Made by a program: the position numbers and the translations under genes. Positions 30,001 through 30,058 of a stretch of 30,058 bases of DNA are shown here, in pieces. The notes beneath the pieces are model-generated. The model was not told where the DNA came from, made no database searches, and worked only from the letters and a program-made list of their open reading frames with translations. Within the stretch, counting starts at the first letter, position 1; each line of letters starts with the position of its first letter. Source of the DNA: Reticulomyxa filosa (taxonomy: Eukaryota; Foraminifera; Reticulomyxidae); contig ASPP01007421.1 of NCBI GenBank assembly GCA_000512085.1, positions 1 to 30,058 on the forward strand, written 5' to 3'.

Positions 30001-30058
30001 GTAAGTGAAGTTGGATGAGGAGTTTTAGCCCACTGGGGACTCCCAGGTTCCTTCAACG

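Overview
This is a eukaryotic window. Coding is split into many short exons by GT...AG introns, mostly 57 to about 150 nt long. The DNA is AT-rich with long A and T homopolymers, stop codons fit the standard code, and the genes belong to eukaryote-only families (CENP-C, TBC1D13, RABL6, ABCG). Proteins carry long N-, D-, K- and E-rich linkers. The mix of A- and T-run-filled introns, a Cys-loop-type receptor homologue of the protist kind and a polytopic orphan membrane protein makes me suspect a rhizarian protist, possibly a foraminifer such as Reticulomyxa. That is an inference from general look, not a match.

Layout. 1-2366: AT-rich, no supportable gene. 2367-6423 (+): complete 17-exon secreted or lysosomal GH31 alpha-glucosidase-type enzyme, with both catalytic Asp visible. 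6787-8098 (-): multi-pass membrane protein of unknown function with one unresolved junction. 8478-11975 (-): RABL6-like Rab-related GTPase with a very long charged tail. 12584-16311 (-): TBC1D13-like Rab GAP whose catalytic domain is split by a giant low-complexity insertion. 16522-18697 (+): complete pentameric ligand-gated ion channel subunit. 19207-22170 (-): complete ABCG half-transporter. 23192-27219 (+): CENP-C/Mif2 inner kinetochore protein with CENP-C motif and C-terminal cupin. 27968-29364: dead Tc1/mariner transposon with 88-bp inverted repeats. 29968-30000: possible first exon of a gene running off the window.

How they fit together. The genes are mostly unrelated housekeeping, membrane and chromosome functions, as is usual in eukaryotes. 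The one thematic pair is the tandem, same-strand RABL6-like GTPase and TBC1D13-like Rab GAP. The GAP and the ion channel are divergent, with start codons only 210 bp apart. Exon models for the GH31, channel, ABCG and CENP-C genes keep reading phase through every junction, apart from one single-base break in CENP-C. The RABL6-like and TBC1D13-like genes also have one-base breaks. All four breaks lie in A runs or A-rich repeats inside disordered linkers, which looks more like homopolymer sequencing error than real inactivation.

The most interesting items are the channel homologue without a classical Cys-loop or visible signal peptide, the full CENP-C protein in a probable rhizarian, and the split-domain Rab GAP.
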